From contig NZ_CP026538.1 in the NCBI RefSeq assembly GCF_004135975.1, positions 2,542,001 through 2,606,000 of the forward strand: a DNA stretch of 64,000 nt. Direction: 5' to 3'. This document shows positions 1-8,624 of this stretch, one piece after another. This DNA is from Solidesulfovibrio carbinolicus (GTDB taxonomy: Bacteria; Desulfobacterota; Desulfovibrionia; Desulfovibrionales; Desulfovibrionaceae). A program made the position numbers and the translations under genes. The notes under the pieces are model-generated. The model did no database searches and was not told the origin of the DNA. It was given only the letters and a program-made list of their open reading frames with translations. Within the stretch, counting starts at the first letter, position 1, and the number at the start of each line of letters is the position of its first letter.

Positions 1-65
1 CGGATCCTTGTTGACAGCTCTGCCAGACAGGCCCCGAGACAGTGGCCTGGAGCCAACCGGCGGCA

Positions 66-1820
66 TCATGCGGGTTCCTCGGCAAAATCTTCGCTAGCGG
101 CAGCTGCTTCTCCATCGAGCATGGCCAAAAACGCTTCGGCGCAGATCGGGCAAAACTGCCGGCCGGCCTCGTCCCGGATGACGCCCAAGGCATGGGTCAG
201 CGCCATGCCCTGGCGGTAGGGCCGGTCGGTGGTCATGGCGTCGAAGGCGTCGGCAATGGCGATGATGCGCGCACCCAGCGGTATGTCCTCGCCGCTGATG
301 GCCGTGGGATAGCCCCGGCCGTCCCAGCGTTCGTGGTGCAGCAGGATCAGCGGCAGCACCGGGGCCAGGGAGGCGATGGGACGCAGGATCTCGGCCCCGA
401 TGACGGCGTGTTCCTGGATAACGGCGTATTCCTCGGGAGTCAGCCGGCCGGGCTTGAGCAGCACGGCGTCGCGCACGCCGATCTTGCCGATGTCGTGGAG
501 ATTGGAGCCGATTTCGAGGTTGCGCAGTTCGCGTTCGCCCAGGCCCATGGCCCGGCCCAGGCGCATGGCCATGCGCGACACCCGGGCGGTGTGGCCCTTG
601 GTGTATTCGTCCCGGGCCTCCAGGGCGGTGATGAGCGCCGACATGCTGGACAGGACGTGTTCGTGCTCTTTTTTGAGGTGGCGGTAGCTTTCGCCAAGGA
701 GCTGCTCCACCACCAGATGCATCTTTTCCACGTCAAAGGGTTTGACGAAATAGCGTGACACGCCAAGCCGCTCGCCGCGCTTGATGTCGCTGGCATGGCC
801 CCGGGCGCTCATGATGACGACCAGGGTGTTGCGCAGCTCGGGCTGCTTGCGCAGGCGTTCGCACAGCTCGTAGCCGTCCATCTCGGGCATTTCGATGTCG
901 GTGACCACCACGTCGGGCTGCTCGGCCAGGGCAAGTTCCAGGGCCTTGGCCCCATTCTCGGCGGTCAGGACGCAGTGGCCGTTTTTCACGAAATTGTGGC
1001 GCAGCATTTCCCGGATGAGTTTGCTGTCGTCCACGACCAGAATTTTGTTGTGGCGCTTGCGTTCGGCGATGTCGAGGTGTTCCGAGACTTTCTTGGAAAG
1101 CATCTCGGCGGTGAACGACTTGAGCAGATAGTCGTCGGCCCCGTAGTTGAAGGCCGTGTCCATGTCCAGGGCATTGTCGCTGCTGGAAAGCATGATGACC
1201 GGGAGGTACGGTCCGGCGTTGTCTTCCTTGAGCTTGCGGCACAGCTCCAGGCCGGACATGCCGGGCAAGAGCACGCTGGTCAGCACCAGCTCGAAGGCAT
1301 GGCGGCGGCACAACGCCAAGGCGTCCTCGGCGTTTCGGGCCGAAACCACCCGAAAGCCGCTGCTGGCCAGGGCGGCGCGCACCACATGGAGCAAGGTGCG
1401 CCCGGCATCGACAAAGAGAATTTCCCGGGGCCCGGCAACGGGCTGGCGGGTCTGGGAGGCGGCCTTGAGTTCGGCCAGCACGCCGGCCAGGGTCAGACGG
1501 TTGACTGGTTTCACCCCCGGGCCAAGGCTCTGGCAGGCTTGGTGTTCCTGATGCAGACCTTCCTCGAAGGGACGCAGGCACAAGATGGGCAACTCCCGCC
1601 CCAGTGCCCGGCCGGCCTCGCGAACCGTTCCCAACATATCGCGGCAGTCGCAGCCGGCATAGGAGTCCTGCACCAAAACAGCATCGGGCGGAGGGTCAAG
1701 GGCCGCCAGTTCGTGGGCCGCGTCCGGGCTCAAAAACCGGTAATCGACGCCGGCCGTCAGATAAATTTTGCTCAGAAAGGCCCGGTAGAACAGGATGTCG
1801 ATGATATTGACGATCAGCAT
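66..1820 (-). CDS. Multi-receiver response regulator with HD-GYP domain
   Basis: Predicted cytoplasmic c-di-GMP phosphodiesterase output protein (584 aa). Residues 1-120 look like a degenerate receiver. A second receiver spans about 133-246, but its phospho-acceptor position is Ser (TSVLLPG, near residue 182) instead of Asp. A third receiver (258-375) is intact, with VVDDS and TDIEMPEMDG. The HD-GYP domain follows (395-570), with HDIGK and HHERWDGRGYP, the metal-binding and GYP motifs of active c-di-GMP hydrolases. Start chosen at MLIVN because GGAG lies 6 nt upstream; a longer frame upstream lacks such a site. Only the third receiver should accept phosphate, so the first two may be structural or dimerising. 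No cognate kinase is adjacent. Confidence 0.93.
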   Translation of the reverse strand: MLIVNIIDILFYRAFLSKIYLTAGVDYRFLSPDAAHELAALDPPPDAVLVQDSYAGCDCRDMLGTVREAGRALGRELPILCLRPFEEGLHQEHQACQSLGPGVKPVNRLTLAGVLAELKAASQTRQPVAGPREILFVDAGRTLLHVVRAALASSGFRVVSARNAEDALALCRRHAFELVLTSVLLPGMSGLELCRKLKEDNAGPYLPVIMLSSSDNALDMDTAFNYGADDYLLKSFTAEMLSKKVSEHLDIAERKRHNKILVVDDSKLIREMLRHNFVKNGHCVLTAENGAKALELALAEQPDVVVTDIEMPEMDGYELCERLRKQPELRNTLVVIMSARGHASDIKRGERLGVSRYFVKPFDVEKMHLVVEQLLGESYRHLKKEHEHVLSSMSALITALEARDEYTKGHTARVSRMAMRLGRAMGLGERELRNLEIGSNLHDIGKIGVRDAVLLKPGRLTPEEYAVIQEHAVIGAEILRPIASLAPVLPLILLHHERWDGRGYPTAISGEDIPLGARIIAIADAFDAMTTDRPYRQGMALTHALGVIRDEAGRQFCPICAEAFLAMLDGEAAAASEDFAEEPA

Positions 1821-1923
1821 CGAATCTCCGGGCGGTTCCAGATGGCGGCGCTTACCGGTCATCGCGTGGCCGGACAGGACCGGTTGTCGTAATGTCGGGG
1901 CAGGCCAGGGGCCATGCCAACGG

Positions 1924-2592
1924 TCAAACCTGACATAATCGAGCGGTTAGCCCCTGGGCGTTCCGTTCGATACGGGCGTATCCCCCGCCGGCCAAGGCTC
2001 CGGGGTTGACCACCACGGTGCGGCCGATGGCATCGATGGCCGTGGACTCGTGGATGTGGCCGGTAAGGCACACGGCCGGCTGCACGCGTTCGATAAACTC
2101 CCGCACGGTCCGGCTGCCGACATGGACCCCGCCGCCGACCTGATCCGTGGCCGTGCCGTAGGGCGGCGTGTGGCAGACCAGGACGAGGTTGGGACAATGG
2201 GCCACGGTCTGCCAGGCGGCTTCGAGCCAGGCGGCGATACGGTCCTCGCCGGCTTCGCTGGGAGTGCCGAACGGGGTCGGCGTGGACCAGCCGCAGCCGA
2301 AAAACCCCACGCCCTGGGGCGTGACCCGGCCGGTGGCGTGGAGGTTTATCCCCTCGCCCGAAAGGTAGGCGTCCACCTCGGCCAGATCCATGTTGCCGAT
2401 CTGGGCCATGAGCACCGGATTGACCTCGCGCAGAGCCGCGATGACCCGTCTGGCGGCGGCGGCCCCGCCCTTGATGGTCAGATCGCCGCTGACGACCACG
2501 CCGACGGCCGCGGCCAGATCGGGAATCCGCCCGAGCATGGACACGTCGTCATGGATATCGCCCATGCCGATCCAGAATGCGTCTGCGCTCAC
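1924..2592 (-). CDS. Metallophosphoesterase
   Basis: Calcineurin-like phosphoesterase of 222 aa. The dimetal motifs appear in order: GDIHDD near the N-terminus, SGDLT, GNMD, CHTPPYG and GHIHES near the C-terminus. This is the usual YfcE/Icc-like arrangement, and the substrate cannot be predicted. The GTG start (VSADAFW) is preferred because GGGAGG lies 5 nt upstream; the longer frame would run into the divergent gene. It is transcribed away from the formyl-THF cyclo-ligase gene, leaving about 62 nt for both promoters. Confidence 0.85.
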   Translation of the reverse strand: MSADAFWIGMGDIHDDVSMLGRIPDLAAAVGVVVSGDLTIKGGAAAARRVIAALREVNPVLMAQIGNMDLAEVDAYLSGEGINLHATGRVTPQGVGFFGCGWSTPTPFGTPSEAGEDRIAAWLEAAWQTVAHCPNLVLVCHTPPYGTATDQVGGGVHVGSRTVREFIERVQPAVCLTGHIHESTAIDAIGRTVVVNPGALAGGGYARIERNAQGLTARLCQV

Positions 2593-2654
2593 CCTGTCCT
2601 CCCTGGTTACGCGCCCTTCCCCTGACGGGGTTCGCCTGTTACTATGAAGCGGTT

Positions 2655-3278
2655 GTGAAAACATTGCAACCAGATCAGCCGACCGATACCGGTAAAGCCC
2701 TGGCCAAGGCGGAACTGCGCCGCGACATGTCGGCCCGGCGGGCCGCCCTGACGCCGCAAGCCGTTGCCGCGGCCGGTTTACTGGCCACCAAGCGCGTCCT
2801 TGCCCTGCCCGCCTATGTCCAGGCCCGGGAAATCCTGGCCTACATGGCCGTGCGCAACGAGCTTGACGCCGGGCTGATCGCCAGCCAGGCCCTGGCCGAC
2901 GGCAAACGGCTGCTTTTGCCGCGCTGCCGCGACGGCGCGCCAGGGCAGGTTGATCTGGGCTGCGTACGTTGCCTGTCCGAGGCCGCCCCCGGGAGCTACG
3001 GCATCCCGGAGCCGCCGCGCGAGGCCTGCCTGCCCCCCGAAGCCTTCTCGCCGGACCTGATCCTGGTCCCGGGCCTGGCTTTCGACCGGCGCGGCAACAG
3101 GCTTGGTTTCGGCGGCGGCTACTACGACCGCCTGCTCGCCCTACCCATGGCCCAAAACGCGTTCACCGTAGGCCTGGGCTACGATTTCCAGCTTGTCGCC
3201 CTGCTCCCGGCCGATCCCTGGGACAAACCCGTCAACGCCGTGGTCACCGACCGGCAAACCCTCCTGACAACACCATGA
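2655..3278 (+). CDS. 5-formyltetrahydrofolate cyclo-ligase
   Basis: Converts 5-formyl-THF to 5,10-methenyl-THF with ATP, a folate salvage step in the cytoplasm. The 207-aa protein carries the N-terminal basic KAELRRDMSARR segment and the family signature LGFGGGYYDR (ATP/substrate loop) near the C-terminus, preceded by LVPGLAFDRRGNR. Length is normal for the YgfA/FAU1 family. The GTG start is a choice among weak options, with GAAG 7 nt upstream. The stop overlaps the next ATG (ATGA), so the two genes are probably translationally coupled. Confidence 0.9.
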   Translation: MKTLQPDQPTDTGKALAKAELRRDMSARRAALTPQAVAAAGLLATKRVLALPAYVQAREILAYMAVRNELDAGLIASQALADGKRLLLPRCRDGAPGQVDLGCVRCLSEAAPGSYGIPEPPREACLPPEAFSPDLILVPGLAFDRRGNRLGFGGGYYDRLLALPMAQNAFTVGLGYDFQLVALLPADPWDKPVNAVVTDRQTLLTTP

Positions 3279-3985
3279 ATTACATACCCTTCGCCTTCCC
3301 GGACATCCCCAATGTGGCCTGCGCCTTCGGCACGGGGCCGCGCACCATGGCCTTTACCGGCGCGGCCGATCCCGGAGACGTGATCGCCGTTCGGCAAAGC
3401 CTCAAGGCCTCCTTGGGCTTCGCCGCCTGGCACAGCTTGCGGCAGGTGCATGGCGTGGACATGATTTTCGAGCCGGAATTCGAGACCCTGGACCGTCCGA
3501 GCATCGAGGCCGGCGACGGCATGACCGAAACCCGGCCCGGCCATGCCCTGGCCATCAAGACCGCCGATTGCCAGCCGGTGCTCATCGCCCATGCCTCGGG
3601 GCGTTACGTCATGGCCTTGCACGTGGGCTGGCGGGGCAATGTCCAGGATTTTTGCGCCCGGGCGGTGCGCTCGTTTTGCGTGCGCTACGGCCTGTCGCCG
3701 GCCGAGTTGTCGGCCGTGCGGGGGCCGAGCCTGGGGCCGGGCGTCTCGGAATTCACGGCTTTTGCGGGCGAATTCGGCGAGGCCTTCCGGCCCTGGTACG
3801 ACTACCGCACCCGCCGGGTCGATCTGTGGCGGCTCACCCGCGACCAGCTGGTCAAGGCCGGCCTGGACGGCGAGCGCATCTATGCCCTGGACCTGTGCAC
3901 CCTGTCCCTGCCGCTGTTTTTTTCCTACCGCCGCGACAAATCGACCGGCCGCCAAGCCAGCCTCATCTGGATCAAGGGAGAATAG
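3275..3985 (+). CDS. Laccase-domain (YfiH/LACC1-type) multicopper/purine nucleoside protein
   Basis: A 236-aa member of the polyphenol oxidase (YfiH, DUF152) family, whose characterised members act on purine nucleosides or on peptidoglycan precursors. Metal-site motifs are visible: RQVHGVD, KTADCQPVLI and LHVGWRGN, giving the His/Cys/His zinc set. Start ATG overlaps the stop of the cyclo-ligase gene (ATGA). The exact substrate cannot be told from sequence. A repeat-type hairpin follows at 4036-4073. Confidence 0.87.
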   Translation: MNYIPFAFPDIPNVACAFGTGPRTMAFTGAADPGDVIAVRQSLKASLGFAAWHSLRQVHGVDMIFEPEFETLDRPSIEAGDGMTETRPGHALAIKTADCQPVLIAHASGRYVMALHVGWRGNVQDFCARAVRSFCVRYGLSPAELSAVRGPSLGPGVSEFTAFAGEFGEAFRPWYDYRTRRVDLWRLTRDQLVKAGLDGERIYALDLCTLSLPLFFSYRRDKSTGRQASLIWIKGE

Positions 3986-4035
3986 AAGAAAACAACCGGC
4001 AAACGCCGCACTGGCCTCGCCCTTTTTCCCGTCGA

Positions 4036-4073
4036 GGGGTCCGGGGGGATCATCCCCCCGGCCGCCGGAGGCC
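4036..4073. repeat. Dispersed GCCTCCGG-tagged hairpin, copy 1
   Basis: Perfect 10-bp inverted repeat around a single centre base at 4041-4061 (CCGGGGGGAT arms), preceded by GGGGT and followed by CCGCCGGAGGC. It lies between two convergent gene ends (3985 and 4092), so it may terminate both transcripts. The 21-nt core is identical to copy 2 at 21218-21238. Confidence 0.8.
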
Positions 4074-4091
4074 TTTTCTCCCCTACCTCGA

Positions 4092-5444
4092 TTATAAGCG
4101 GTAGCCGTCTTGGAGAAAAAGCTCCAGGCAGGCATCGACCACGTCGGGGTCGTACCGGCTGCCGCGACCGGAACGCAGCTCGTCCAGGGCGACATCCAGG
4201 GCCAGGGCGGCCCGGTAGGGGCGGTGGGAGTTCATGGCTTCCACAACGTCGGCCACGGCCAAAAGCCGGGAACCGAGCAGGGTGTCCTGGCCGGAAAGTC
4301 CCTTGGGATAGCCCGAGCCGTCCAGGCGTTCGTGGTGCTCCAGCACCATGCGGGCCACGGGCCAGGGGAAGGGAATGTCCTTGAGGATTTCGTGGCCCAC
4401 GGCGCTGTGGTCGCGCACGATGCCCATCTCCATGGCGTTTAGAGCCTCGGGCTTGGCCAGGATCTCGGAGGGCACGTGTATTTTGCCGATGTCGTGGACC
4501 AGCCCGGCCACGCGAATCCCCTCGCGTTCGTCGTCGGATAGCCCCAGCCGGGCGGCCAGGGCCACGGCCAGGGCGGCCACGCGCTGCTGGTGGCCGGCGG
4601 TGAAGGGGTCGCGCTTTTCCGATGTGACGGTGAGCGCGTTGACGGTTTCGGCCAGGGTCAGGCGCAGATTGTCCACGGAATCGCGCAATGCCCGCTCCAC
4701 CTCACGGCGATGGGTCATGTCGCGGAAAACCAGCACCGAACCGATGGACACGCCCCGGCCGTCGAGAATGGGCGACACGGTCTGCTCCACGGGCACTTCG
4801 CGGCCGTCAGCACGGTGGAGGGTGGCGGTTTCCCGGCCGTTTGGGCCGTCGCTCTCGTCCGTGGTAGCCTGGTAGACCTCGGCCAGGAAGCGGCCGGCCA
4901 GCGCGGCCGCTTCCACGCCCAAAAGCGCCTCGGCGGCCGGATTGGCAAAAACCACCCGTCCTGTCTCGTCGGTGGTGAGCAAGCCCTCGCCCAGACAGCG
5001 CAGGGTCACGGCGGTCAGACGCTCGGACCGGGCCAGGCGCTGCTCCATGCGCGACTTGTACAGGGCGATCTCCAGGGCGCTTTGCAGCTCCCGTTCCTCG
5101 AAGGGCTTGATGAGATAGCCGTAGGGACCGGCCGCGCCGGCCCGGCGCAGGGTGGCCCGGTCGGAATGGGCGGTCAAAAAGACCACGGGAACGCCGTTAC
5201 GGTCGCGGATGGCGGCGGCGGCGTCGATGCCGTCCATTTGCCCGGCCAGCATGATGTCCATAAGCACCAGATCCGGGGCCAGTTCGCCGGCCAGGCGCAC
5301 GGCCTCCTCGCCGGTATCGGCCTGCCCGGCCACGACGTAGCCGAGACGGCGCAGCCGGTGGCAGACGTCGATGGCCACCACGGCCTCGTCCTCGATGACG
5401 AGCACCCGGGCCGGCACGGCGTTTTCGCTGGCCAGATCATGCAT
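4092..5444 (-). CDS. Response regulator with REC, PAS and HD-GYP domains
   Basis: 450-aa predicted c-di-GMP phosphodiesterase. The receiver covers about 12-130 with acidic pair E18/D19, phospho-acceptor D63 (LVLMDIML) and K113. A PAS domain follows (about 140-250, TTDETGRVVFANPAAEALLG). The C-terminal HD-GYP domain (265-445) keeps HDIGKI and EHHERLDGSGYP. Its start overlaps the stop of the upstream epimerase gene by 8 nt, suggesting translational coupling. It is the second HD-GYP protein within 6 kb. Confidence 0.93.
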   Translation of the reverse strand: MHDLASENAVPARVLVIEDEAVVAIDVCHRLRRLGYVVAGQADTGEEAVRLAGELAPDLVLMDIMLAGQMDGIDAAAAIRDRNGVPVVFLTAHSDRATLRRAGAAGPYGYLIKPFEERELQSALEIALYKSRMEQRLARSERLTAVTLRCLGEGLLTTDETGRVVFANPAAEALLGVEAAALAGRFLAEVYQATTDESDGPNGRETATLHRADGREVPVEQTVSPILDGRGVSIGSVLVFRDMTHRREVERALRDSVDNLRLTLAETVNALTVTSEKRDPFTAGHQQRVAALAVALAARLGLSDDEREGIRVAGLVHDIGKIHVPSEILAKPEALNAMEMGIVRDHSAVGHEILKDIPFPWPVARMVLEHHERLDGSGYPKGLSGQDTLLGSRLLAVADVVEAMNSHRPYRAALALDVALDELRSGRGSRYDPDVVDACLELFLQDGYRL

Positions 5445-6363
5445 GGACGGCGTCCGATCCGCCCAGGATGTCGTCCAGAGCGGCGGTCAGGGTTGGAAAA
5501 CGGAAGGCAAAACCCAGGCGCGTGAGCCGTTCCGGCACGGCCCGGACGCCGTTTAAAAACAGTTCCTGGGCCATTTCCCCAAGTATAAGCCGCAGCGCCG
5601 TCTCCGGCGTGCGCAGCCAGGCCGGCCGGGAAAGCGCCCGGCCGATGGCCTGGGACAATTGCCTTTGGGTCACGGCTCCGGGCGCGGCCAGATTATACGG
5701 GCCTTGGGCTTCGGGGCATTCCAGCAAAAAACGAATGGCCCGCACCTCGTCGGTGAGATGAATCCAGGGAAACCACTGATTGCCGGACCCCATCGGCCCG
5801 CCGACGAAAAAGCGATAAGGAGCGAGCATTCGCGGCAAAGCCCCGCCGCGGCCGTCGAGCACCACAGCCGTTCGGACCACGACCCGTCGCACCCCCAAAG
5901 CCTCGGCCCCGGCTGTGGAAGCTTCCCATTTCTCGGCCACCTCGGCCAGGAAACCCCGTCCAACCGGAGCGTCCTCGGCGGCGGGGGCGTCCCCCCGGTC
6001 GCCGTAGTAGCCCGTGGCCGAGCCTTGGACGAGCACGGCCGGCCGGGAAGCCACCGAGGCCAGGGCGTCCATGACGGCCCGGCCGGCAGCCAAACGACTG
6101 TCCAGGATGCGGCCTTTGCGCGCCGCCGTCCAATAGCCCGAGGCGATGTTCTCGCCGGCCAGATTGACCAGGGCGTCGGCCCCGTCAAGGCTCTCCCGCC
6201 AGCCCGCGCCGCTTCGGCCGTCAAAAGGAGCATAGGACACGCCGCCGGCGGTCGCCCGGGGCACGCCGCGCGAAACAATGACGACCTCCTGCCCGTCCCC
6301 GATCAGGGAACGGGTCAGGGTCCGACCGATAAACCCCGAACCGCCCAGGATGACCACGCGCAT
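5437..6363 (-). CDS. TIGR01777 family NAD-dependent epimerase/reductase
   Basis: 308-aa short-chain dehydrogenase-like protein with an N-terminal Rossmann motif GGSGFIGRTL and the family-typical LVNLAGENIASGYWTAARK segment and C-terminal DUF1731 region (AWLRTPETALRLILGEMA). The family includes YfcH, of unknown substrate. Start at MRVVILGG is supported by AAGGAGG upstream. It lies between a DUF4390 gene and the HD-GYP regulator, which it overlaps. Confidence 0.9.
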   Translation of the reverse strand: MRVVILGGSGFIGRTLTRSLIGDGQEVVIVSRGVPRATAGGVSYAPFDGRSGAGWRESLDGADALVNLAGENIASGYWTAARKGRILDSRLAAGRAVMDALASVASRPAVLVQGSATGYYGDRGDAPAAEDAPVGRGFLAEVAEKWEASTAGAEALGVRRVVVRTAVVLDGRGGALPRMLAPYRFFVGGPMGSGNQWFPWIHLTDEVRAIRFLLECPEAQGPYNLAAPGAVTQRQLSQAIGRALSRPAWLRTPETALRLILGEMAQELFLNGVRAVPERLTRLGFAFRFPTLTAALDDILGGSDAVHA

Positions 6364-6438
6364 GACGCCCTCCTTGCTCCGCCAAACGGCTGGCTTCAAT
6401 ATACGGGATCCCGGGAGGATGGCAACTCGCGCACGGAC

Positions 6439-7029
6439 TCAGTAGGTGAAATCGAGCTGATAGGAAACGGGCCGGGCGGCATCGAAGGACCAGAAAAAAA
6501 GGCCGTTTTTGAGCCAGGGCGACACGTCCGGCCGGGTCAGGGACAGTTCCAGGGACAGGACGTAGGTCACGCCGCGCTCCAGTCGGTCCCAAGGGCCGAG
6601 ATCAATAAGAATTTCGCCAAGATGTTTGCGAAAAAGCGAACCGAGGTCCTTGTCGGCGGCCGATCCCTGGTCCGGCAGGGAGGCGACGTATTCGCCGGTC
6701 TTGATGCGCCACAGCTCCCCTTCCCAGGCAGCGGCGCTGACGCTCTGGTTCCAGACGTAATCCCGTTTGAGGGAGAGCCTGGCCCGGCAGCGCAGGTTCA
6801 GGCGCTCGCCGGCGTCCAGGGCCTGGGCAATGCGATCAAGGCCGGTGGGTTCAATGCCGAAGCGTACCCTGATGCGGCCCTCGTAGTTGTTGAGCACCAG
6901 GTTGGTCAAGAGCAGTTCCTGGGCCAAGACCGGCGCGAACGCACCGCAACAAAAGACCCCGGCCAAAGCCCAGACCAGGCAGGCGGCAAACCGCCGACGT
7001 GTCATCGTCCCAAGGCGCATAAACGACAT
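6439..7029 (-). CDS. DUF4390 domain protein, exported
   Basis: 196-aa protein of unknown function. The N-terminus (RRR followed by a hydrophobic stretch, then APVLAQ) looks like a signal peptide with cleavage near residue 36, so the mature part is probably periplasmic. The body shows alternating beta-strand-like segments (VRFGIEP, LSLKRDYVWN, YVLSLELSLTR) and ends in YQLDFTY, as in DUF4390 proteins. Start at MSFMRLG has GGAG 5 nt upstream; MTRRRF nine residues in is an alternative. Confidence 0.75.
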   Translation of the reverse strand: MSFMRLGTMTRRRFAACLVWALAGVFCCGAFAPVLAQELLLTNLVLNNYEGRIRVRFGIEPTGLDRIAQALDAGERLNLRCRARLSLKRDYVWNQSVSAAAWEGELWRIKTGEYVASLPDQGSAADKDLGSLFRKHLGEILIDLGPWDRLERGVTYVLSLELSLTRPDVSPWLKNGLFFWSFDAARPVSYQLDFTY

Positions 7030-7155
7030 GCCGCTCCAGCGTGGGGAGAAAGACGCGACCCCACCGATCATGCCCTAAACCAAGGCGGCCGCTTTGACAA
7101 CAACGCCCCCCTCGGCTACCACCCCGGCAAGTCCGCTACGGCGGCCGCCAAACCT

Positions 7156-7620
7156 ATGAAACCCCTTAGACTCATCGCCGTCGGCCAGGTCCGTACCCCC
7201 TACTTCCGCGAAGCCTGTTCCCATTACCTGACGGCCATTCGACGCTACCTGCCGGCCGAAGAGATTCTCGCCCGGGACGGCAAATCGGCCGATCCGGCCC
7301 GGCGCAAGGCCGAGGAGGCCAGGGCCGTACTGGCGGTCCTGGCCCCGCGCGACTTCGTGGTGGTCCTGGATGAGCACGGCCCGTCCCTGCCCTCGACCGA
7401 ACTGGCCGCGCTGCTCAAAAAACGCATCGAAGATCCGGGCCGCGCTCCCGCCTTTGTCATCGGCGGCCCCTTTGGCCTGGACAAAGCCGTTCTCGACCGG
7501 GCCGACCGCCTCCTGGCCCTGGGGCCGGGCACCCTGCCCCACGAACTGGCCCGGGTGGTGCTCTACGAACAGCTCTACCGCGCCGCCTCCATCAATGCCG
7601 GCGCGCCCTACCACCACTAA
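7156..7620 (+). CDS. rlmH: 23S rRNA (pseudouridine1915-N3)-methyltransferase RlmH
   Basis: 154-aa SPOUT methyltransferase that methylates pseudouridine 1915 in helix 69 of 23S rRNA on assembled ribosomes. The knotted SAM-binding motif VIGGPFGLD and the C-terminal ARVVLYEQLYRAASI and PYHH are characteristic, and the length matches the family (about 155 aa). It is followed after 19 nt by a small unknown gene on the same strand. Confidence 0.95.
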   Translation: MKPLRLIAVGQVRTPYFREACSHYLTAIRRYLPAEEILARDGKSADPARRKAEEARAVLAVLAPRDFVVVLDEHGPSLPSTELAALLKKRIEDPGRAPAFVIGGPFGLDKAVLDRADRLLALGPGTLPHELARVVLYEQLYRAASINAGAPYHH

Positions 7621-7639
7621 CGCACAAGGATCACAGACC

Positions 7640-7870
7640 ATGGCCCTGCCGCTGATTAACGCCGCCTATCTGGAAAAGCTGCGCGAATATTTCGTCTCCG
7701 GCGACATCGTTTTCGACTTCGAAAACGCCTCCGAAGCCGACAAGGGCGAGATTCTCGATTTCCTGGAGACCCTCATGGACCTGGCCGAGGCCGCCGACGC
7801 CACGGCCACCCGGCTCATTTTCAAGGACGCCTACCTGGCCTCGGCCCAGGGCGAAAACAGCGAAAGGTAA
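7640..7870 (+). CDS. Small acidic protein of unknown function
   Basis: 76-aa acidic, probably helical protein (MALPLINAAYLEKLREYF...). No known motif is recognised. It follows rlmH on the same strand with AAGGA about 9 nt ahead of the ATG, so it is probably cotranscribed. Its last 40 nt overlap the end of rsmG on the opposite strand, so the 3' ends are convergent and interleaved. Confidence 0.75.
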   Translation: MALPLINAAYLEKLREYFVSGDIVFDFENASEADKGEILDFLETLMDLAEAADATATRLIFKDAYLASAQGENSER

Positions 7871-8526
7871 CGTGTCTTGCCGGCGACCCGGTAGTCGCCA
7901 GCCGCCTTAAGGGCAAAGCCCGGCGGGATATCCTCGCCCTGTGGCGGCGTGCCCGTCATGGTCAGCACAGCCATGGGCCGAGGCACGAGCTCCCGGCAGA
8001 TGGCCAAAAACTGCGGCCAGGGCGCGAAGGCACGGCTCAGGCACAGGATGAACGCGCCGGGATGAGCCGCCACAATGGGCGGCACAGTGGCCTCCACCCG
8101 ACCCTCGGCGGCAACAAGGCCGGCAAAGCCCAGGCGCGCGGCGCATTCGCCAAGAAATACCGCCCGTTTTTGCCGGGCTTCGAGCAGATGATAGTCGCCC
8201 CGGTTCCAAAAGGCCCGCAGCGGCACGCCGGGCAGCCCGGCCCCGGCCCCGAAATCCAGGGATACGACAGGCTCGCCGACCGGCGGTAAAAACGCCGCGC
8301 CAGGGTCGGCCAGAAAATCGGCCACATGCCAGGAATCGGCGACGAGCGTTTCCAGTATCTCGCGCCAATCCGACGGCCCGACCAGATTGACCCGGCCGCG
8401 CCAGCGGGTCAAAAGCGTCAGATAGCCGGCCAGTTTTTCGGCTTGTTCGGGCGTCAGCGCGCGCCCCAGGCCCGCCGCCGCCTGGGCCACGCCGGCGGCG
8501 TCCAGCCCCGATTGTCCTTGCTCCAC
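7831..8526 (-). CDS. rsmG: 16S rRNA (guanine527-N7)-methyltransferase RsmG
   Basis: 231-aa class I SAM methyltransferase for G527 of 16S rRNA. The SAM motif DFGAGAGLPGVPL lies at residues 91-103, close to the canonical DxGSGxGxPGIPL. It is preceded by the LLTRWRGRVNLVG segment typical of GidB proteins. GTG start with GGAGG 6 nt upstream. It is divergent from fabD and not next to gid/par genes, which is common in this lineage. Confidence 0.93.
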   Translation of the reverse strand: MEQGQSGLDAAGVAQAAAGLGRALTPEQAEKLAGYLTLLTRWRGRVNLVGPSDWREILETLVADSWHVADFLADPGAAFLPPVGEPVVSLDFGAGAGLPGVPLRAFWNRGDYHLLEARQKRAVFLGECAARLGFAGLVAAEGRVEATVPPIVAAHPGAFILCLSRAFAPWPQFLAICRELVPRPMAVLTMTGTPPQGEDIPPGFALKAAGDYRVAGKTRYLSLFSPWAEAR

Positions 8527-8624
8527 GGGTTCCTCCGCGTCAAAATTGACCGTTGCACATTTAGGCCCGTTGCTCTACCAATCGCGGCCGAAACGATGCG
8601 AAAAGCTCTTAAGGAGAGGCGAAC

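Noticed and set aside
8560-8590. Complement of a tRNA D-arm (GTTGCTCTACCAAT)
   Set aside because: No flanking tRNA structure; chance similarity in the rsmG-fabD promoter gap.
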